A stretch of 34,561 bases of DNA from Riemerella columbina DSM 16469 (GTDB lineage Bacteria; Bacteroidota; Bacteroidia; Flavobacteriales; Weeksellaceae), in contig NZ_KB894228.1 in assembly GCF_000374405.1 (NCBI RefSeq), forward strand, positions 1 to 34,561. The letters run 5' to 3'. The notes under the pieces were generated by a model. That model had not been told where the DNA came from, searched no databases, and saw only the letters and a program-made list of their open reading frames with translations. Position 1 is the first letter of the stretch, and the number at the start of each line of letters is the position of its first letter. The position numbers and the translations under genes were made by a program. This document shows positions 30,977 to 34,561 of this stretch, piece by piece.

Positions 30977-32526
30977 TTGTAAAAAAGCTAAGTTTTCTAT
31001 TGAGTATTTTGTGTTTTGCTTTGATGTGGTCTCAAAAAAAAGAACAACTTCAAAAACAAAATGCGGAATTAAAAAAACAAATTGCTCTTATCAATGCAGA
31101 CCTTGCTAAGACTAAAAATGAAGCTAGGCTCTCTTTGGCTTATCTTAACAATGTCGCCAAGAAAATTCAACTTCGAGAGCAAATTTTTAGAAATACTCAA
31201 AAAGAAAAACGCTTTATTGAAGATGATATTTACAAACGCCAATTAGAAATTAATAAGAACAAAAGAGAATTAAAAGTTTTAAGAAAAAATTATGCTGAAA
31301 TTTTAATCAAGGCTTATAAAAATAAAGGCATTCAAAACAAGGTGACTTTTATTTTATCCTCAAAAAACTTAGGACAAGCCCTTAGAAGAGTGCAATATCT
31401 TAAACAGTATTCAGATTACCAAGATAAAAAAGCAGCTGAAATTACAGATAAAGCAAACCAAATTCTTAAAACTATTGAGCTGAAAAAGCGTTCGGTGCAA
31501 GAAAAAGAAAATCTATTGGGACAGCAGAAAAAAGATTTATTGGTCATTCAAGAAGAACGAAAAGGTAAAGAAGTTTTACTGGAAGAGTTTAAGAAAAATG
31601 AACAAAGGCTTACGGCTGAACTAAATCAAAAACAAGCGCAGTCTAAAAAAATAGAAGGCGAAATTCGAAAAATTATTAAAGAAGAAATTGCCGCGGCTAA
31701 AGCTAAAGAAGAGGCAGAAAAGAAAGCAAGGCTAGAGCGTGAAAGAATTGCCCGCGAGGCAGCCGCTAGAGAGAAAGCTAGAATAGACGCTGAAAATAAA
31801 GCCAGACAAGAAGCCTTAGAACGCGAGCGTAAAAAAGCCGAAGCTGAAGCTGCTAGATTGGCAGAGATAGAAAAGCGAAAAGCTGAAGAAGCCAGAAAAA
31901 AAATAGAAGCAGCTAAAGCTGAAGAAAGTGCAAAAAACGAAGCGCGTCGTATAGCCGCAGAGAAAGATGCTAAAGAAGCTGCAGAAAAAGCGAAAGAAGC
32001 CGCAGATAAAGCTGCTGCTGCTAGAGCTGCAGAAGCAGAATTAGCTAAAAAGAAGTCCGAAGAAAAGAAAAAAGTAGAGGAAAAAACCATGACGGCTTTT
32101 GGCGTGGGTGCTATTGCAGGGGCTAATTTTGAAGAAAATAGAGGTAGGATAGGTTTCCCAGTAGATAGAGGTCAAGTGACACATAGATTCGGAAGGCAGC
32201 CTCACCCAGTATTTAAAAATATTGTGGAAGAAAATAATGGGATTAGAATTGCCGTATCACCTGGAGCCAAAGCAAAATGTGTATTCCCAGGACAAGTGTC
32301 TAGAATATCTTTTGTAGGAGGGACTAAAACGGTAATCGTGAAACACGGTAGTTACTTTACCATATATAGTAATCTATCAGATGTATCGGTATCGCCTAAC
32401 CAAAAAGTATCTGCGGGAACACCAATAGGGACCATAGCTCAAGATTTTGAAGGTTCTTATTCATTAGACTTCCAAATTTGGAATGGTAGTTCGCCTGTTG
32501 ATCCATTAGGCTGGGTGTCTAGATAA
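30973..32526 (+). CDS. EnvC-like murein hydrolase activator (degenerate M23 domain)
   Basis: A 517-residue exported protein: signal peptide (about 1-20), long coiled coil (about 25-230), an Ala/Lys/Glu/Arg-rich helix (about 235-365) and a C-terminal LytM/M23 domain (about 385-512). The M23 fold is recognisable (GFPVDRGQVTHRFG, then GQVSRISFVGGTKTVIVKHG), but the zinc ligands are missing: NNGIRIAV replaces the usual H-x-GxDI and LDFQIW replaces LHFEIW. That is the pattern of EnvC and NlpD, which lack hydrolase activity and instead switch on amidases during cell separation. The overlap with the DUF4292 gene suggests joint expression; tatA follows after 35 bp. Confidence 0.88.
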   Translation: MIVKKLSFLLSILCFALMWSQKKEQLQKQNAELKKQIALINADLAKTKNEARLSLAYLNNVAKKIQLREQIFRNTQKEKRFIEDDIYKRQLEINKNKRELKVLRKNYAEILIKAYKNKGIQNKVTFILSSKNLGQALRRVQYLKQYSDYQDKKAAEITDKANQILKTIELKKRSVQEKENLLGQQKKDLLVIQEERKGKEVLLEEFKKNEQRLTAELNQKQAQSKKIEGEIRKIIKEEIAAAKAKEEAEKKARLERERIAREAAAREKARIDAENKARQEALERERKKAEAEAARLAEIEKRKAEEARKKIEAAKAEESAKNEARRIAAEKDAKEAAEKAKEAADKAAAARAAEAELAKKKSEEKKKVEEKTMTAFGVGAIAGANFEENRGRIGFPVDRGQVTHRFGRQPHPVFKNIVEENNGIRIAVSPGAKAKCVFPGQVSRISFVGGTKTVIVKHGSYFTIYSNLSDVSVSPNQKVSAGTPIGTIAQDFEGSYSLDFQIWNGSSPVDPLGWVSR

Positions 32527-32539
32527 AATAAATTTGTTG

Positions 32540-32547
32540 TAAATTTG
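32540..32547 (+). promoter_or_regulatory. -7 box of tatA
   Basis: TAAATTTG, a perfect -7 match, lies 14 bp before the tatA ATG at 32562. The -33 element is not obvious. Confidence 0.45.
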
Positions 32548-32561
32548 CAAAAAATATAAAT

Positions 32562-32747
32562 ATGTTATTAACAATTTTAGGCGCAGTAGGGCCGTGGCAA
32601 ATCGCCCTTATAGTCGTAATATTATTGCTTCTTTTTGGAGGGAAAAAAATTCCTGAACTGATGAGAGGTATGGGGTCTGGCATCAAAGAATTTAAAGATG
32701 CCGTAAAAGAAGACGAGAAAAAAGAAGAGGATAAAACGGTAAATTAA
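32562..32747 (+). CDS. tatA: Sec-independent translocase TatA
   Basis: A 61-residue TatA/E protein: an N-terminal transmembrane helix (PWQIALIVVILLLLFGGKK, residues 11-29), the amphipathic helix with IPELMRGMGSGIKEFKDAV (30-48) and an acidic tail. Tat moves folded proteins across the inner membrane. It is short but complete. No tatC is in the window. The DUF4254 gene follows after 13 bp. Confidence 0.92.
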   Translation: MLLTILGAVGPWQIALIVVILLLLFGGKKIPELMRGMGSGIKEFKDAVKEDEKKEEDKTVN

Positions 32748-32760
32748 AAGCGTACGAAAT

Positions 32761-33375
32761 ATGTCTTTTTCAGATAAGGCTTGGGGGATTTTTAACCAAG
32801 CCATTTTGGATTATCATGTCTATGATCATGTGGATACTATAGAAAAAAATCCCTACAGCGAAGGCTCTTTGGAACATCTTTTGTATTCAAAAAACTGGAT
32901 TGATACCGTTCAATGGCATTTGGAAGACATCATTCGAGACGAGCATATAGCGCCTTTAGAGGCCTTAAAAATCAAACGACGAATTGATAAATCTAACCAA
33001 GAACGAACAGATTTGGTAGAGTATATAGACGATTATTTTTTAGAGCAATACCAATCTGTTCAGCCAAAACCCGATGCAAAAATTAATACCGAAAGTCCAG
33101 CCTGGGCAGTTGATAGATTGTCAATTTTAGCCTTAAAGGTGTATCACATGGCAATAGAAGCCAATAGAGCTACGGCTGATGAGATGCACAAACAAAAGTG
33201 TCAGCATAAATTGATGGTTTTAAAAGAACAACAGAAAGATTTAAGCCAGGCAATAGACCAATTACTTTTAGATATTGAAAACGGTAACAATAAGATAAAA
33301 ACTTATAAGCAAATGAAGATGTATAATGATGAGAGTCTTAACCCAATTCTTTATCAAAAAAATGAAAATACTTAA
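32761..33375 (+). CDS. DUF4254 family protein
   Basis: A 204-residue, mostly helical, probably cytosolic protein. DKAWGIFNQAILDYHVYDHV near the start, then HLLYSKNWIDTVQWHLEDII, match the DUF4254 pattern of Bacteroidota as I recall it; no function is known. The C-terminus is a coiled coil with KQKCQHKLMVLKEQQKDL. Its last 14 bases overlap the start of the small lipoprotein gene at 33362. It lies 13 bp after tatA. Confidence 0.8.
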   Translation: MSFSDKAWGIFNQAILDYHVYDHVDTIEKNPYSEGSLEHLLYSKNWIDTVQWHLEDIIRDEHIAPLEALKIKRRIDKSNQERTDLVEYIDDYFLEQYQSVQPKPDAKINTESPAWAVDRLSILALKVYHMAIEANRATADEMHKQKCQHKLMVLKEQQKDLSQAIDQLLLDIENGNNKIKTYKQMKMYNDESLNPILYQKNENT

Positions 33376-33844
33376 AAAAATAGATATTCTTCTTTCTCTA
33401 TTAGGAGTTATGTTGATAGTGGTAAGTGGTTCTTGTTCAGTAGAAAAGGTAAATTTATCGCCATTATCACAAAACTTTATGGATAAAAATGATCTTTCTG
33501 TTTATCAATCTCTAGATCATGTAGAAACTAATTTAGAGAGACTCAAATACACCTCTGATTTATCCAATGTAGTCACAGCTTTTCCAGTGTTTGAAAATCA
33601 TGATATCAACCAATGCGTCAATCATCTAAAATCTCATATCTCTGAATATTTGTATGCTACACAAAAATATAATGAAGACAAAAGAGTACAATCTTTAAAA
33701 GATATTCAGAACACCTATAAAAAAGTTCAGAAATATCGTAAAGCATTATCCCCTCAAGATAATGAAACTTTAAACTTCTATTTGGTAAAAATTAAAACCA
33801 ATATCAACCTTATAGAAGCATCCAAAAAACAATCTGCTAAATAA
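33362..33844 (+). CDS. Small lipoprotein of unknown function
   Basis: About 160 residues from the ATG at 33362 (MKILKKIDILLSLLGVMLIV), which lets the signal peptide end in the lipobox SGSC; a longer frame from 33326 adds residues that belong to the upstream gene's coding sequence. The mature part is helical (QSLDHVETNLERLKY; QKYNEDKRVQSLKDIQNTYK) and may form a bundle. The start lies inside the DUF4254 gene (14-bp overlap), suggesting translational coupling. No family is recognised. Confidence 0.6.
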   Translation: MKILKKIDILLSLLGVMLIVVSGSCSVEKVNLSPLSQNFMDKNDLSVYQSLDHVETNLERLKYTSDLSNVVTAFPVFENHDINQCVNHLKSHISEYLYATQKYNEDKRVQSLKDIQNTYKKVQKYRKALSPQDNETLNFYLVKIKTNINLIEASKKQSAK

Positions 33845-33850
33845 AATACC

Positions 33851-34435
33851 ATGTTAAAACTTCAGGCTGAAGCCAATATTCCTACTGATTTTGGTCTATT
33901 TCGTACTATGGCATTTTCAAAAGATGAGTCGGATTGGATGCCGCATTTAGTATTGGTTGCTGAAAATACGGATTTTAGTCAACCTGTGAATGTAAGATTC
34001 CATTCAGAATGTATTACGGGGGAGGTATTTCATTCAAGAAAATGTGAGTGTGGGCAACAGCTAGATGCCGCGATGGCTTATCTACAACAACATGGTGGAA
34101 TGATTATTTATCTTAGACAAGAGGGAAGAAATATTGGAATCATCAATAAACTGAAAGCCTACGCCTTACAAGAACAAGGTCTAAATACAGTTGAAGCTAA
34201 TTTAAAATTAGGTTTACCTGATGACGGCAGAGATTTTAGTAGTGCAATTGAAATTCTAGATTATTTTAAAATAAAAGAAATTAATTTACTGACCAACAAT
34301 CCTGAAAAAATTAAATTTGTAGAGGATAGCCCTATTAAACTGCACCATCGTATCCCTTTAAATATCAAGCCTAACGAGACGAATCAAGATTATTTAAATG
34401 TTAAAAAAGATTATTTTAAACATTTGTTGGATTAA
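33851..34435 (+). CDS. ribA: GTP cyclohydrolase II
   Basis: The enzyme opens GTP at the first committed step of riboflavin synthesis. The 194-residue protein is almost exactly the size of Escherichia coli RibA and has its zinc cysteines at the same numbers: Cys54, Cys65 and Cys67 in SECITGEVFHSRKCECGQQL. RQEGRNIGIINKLKAYALQ (about 90-108) is the substrate loop. It is a stand-alone RibA without the RibB half common in fused forms. It follows the small lipoprotein gene by 6 bp. HSRKCECG departs from the usual LSLRCDCG, a small difference I would not over-read. Confidence 0.88.
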   Translation: MLKLQAEANIPTDFGLFRTMAFSKDESDWMPHLVLVAENTDFSQPVNVRFHSECITGEVFHSRKCECGQQLDAAMAYLQQHGGMIIYLRQEGRNIGIINKLKAYALQEQGLNTVEANLKLGLPDDGRDFSSAIEILDYFKIKEINLLTNNPEKIKFVEDSPIKLHHRIPLNIKPNETNQDYLNVKKDYFKHLLD

Positions 34436-34561
34436 AGTTTTAATAAAAAACATTTTTTAATTTGTGTTTATGTTAAGTATTATGTGTTTTTTAATATAAA
34501 AAGTATAATATTCATTTTTTTTTTTTTTTTCTTATTGTAAACTCCAATATTTTTTTATTAA
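34436..34561. other. AT-rich end of the window, no gene seen
   Basis: The last 126 bases after ribA hold no supported gene. A run of 16 T at 34515-34530 stands out, with no stem before it that would make it a convincing terminator. Confidence 0.4.

Noticed and set aside
31626-32090. A 154-residue Ala/Ser-rich minus-strand reading frame inside the EnvC-like gene.
   Set aside because: It is the reverse reading of the Lys/Ala/Glu-rich helix, which produces long open frames by composition. It has no signal for expression.
1-34561. CRISPR array, prophage, toxin-antitoxin or restriction-modification system.
   Set aside because: No spaced repeats, phage structural genes, paired small toxin genes or restriction/methylase motifs were seen on either strand.

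Overview
The window is AT-rich chromosomal DNA from a member of the Bacteroidota, most likely a flavobacterium of the Chryseobacterium/Riemerella/Bergeyella (Weeksellaceae) type. The signs are Bacteroidota promoters (TTG, about 19 bp, TANNTTTG), lipoproteins with LxxC lipoboxes, four GLPGLI-family genes in tandem, type IX secretion (T9SS) proteins (Plug and a PorV/PorQ-type protein), CCDC81-like HU domains, and DUF4292, DUF4254 and DUF6175 proteins. The genus is inferred from gene content, not from a database match.

Layout. 1-441: the start of an IS1595-type transposase gene (minus strand, running off the left edge) lies against the 3' end of a gene that has lost its start. 456-2920: two exported proteins (the first DUF6175-like) and a lipoprotein. 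3028-6577: str operon rpsL-rpsG-fusA-rpsJ with a consensus promoter and a terminator; no rplC follows. 6588-11665: an accessory island with four GLPGLI genes (two intact, two frameshifted), an 87-aa secreted two-cysteine protein, and a lipoprotein gene overlapping a thioredoxin-fold gene. Two direct repeats of about 205 bp, each carrying a GLPGLI 3' end plus a promoter, bracket the middle of the island. 11710-12918: T9SS Plug protein. 12922-18535 (minus): six closely packed genes (HU-domain membrane protein, acyl-CoA thioesterase, 2-hydroxyacid dehydrogenase, serine-hydrolase lipoprotein, Ig-like lipoprotein, haem-binding protein). 18750-20740 (minus): EamA transporter and PorV2-like protein. 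20858-22349: rpsU, Xer recombinase and ribosome hibernation factor. 22445-22871: tRNA Thr(UGU)-Tyr(GUA)-Gly(UCC)-Thr(GGU). 22966-25745: pyrD, M48 lipoprotein protease with a small membrane protein, and a convergent lipoprotein. 25847-30123: radical-SAM DNA-repair-type protein, OsmC, a Wzx-like flippase and a sugar-phosphate nucleotidyltransferase. 30182-34435: DUF4292 lipoprotein, EnvC-like protein, TatA, DUF4254 protein, small lipoprotein and GTP cyclohydrolase II.

How the genes fit together. Most of the window is core housekeeping: translation, tRNAs, pyrimidine and riboflavin synthesis, and envelope biogenesis. The part that looks least described is 6.6-11.6 kb. There, exported proteins of unknown function sit with a CxxC thioredoxin-like protein, and repeats and fresh frameshifts show that the locus is duplicating and decaying. 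No CRISPR array, prophage or classical defence system was seen.
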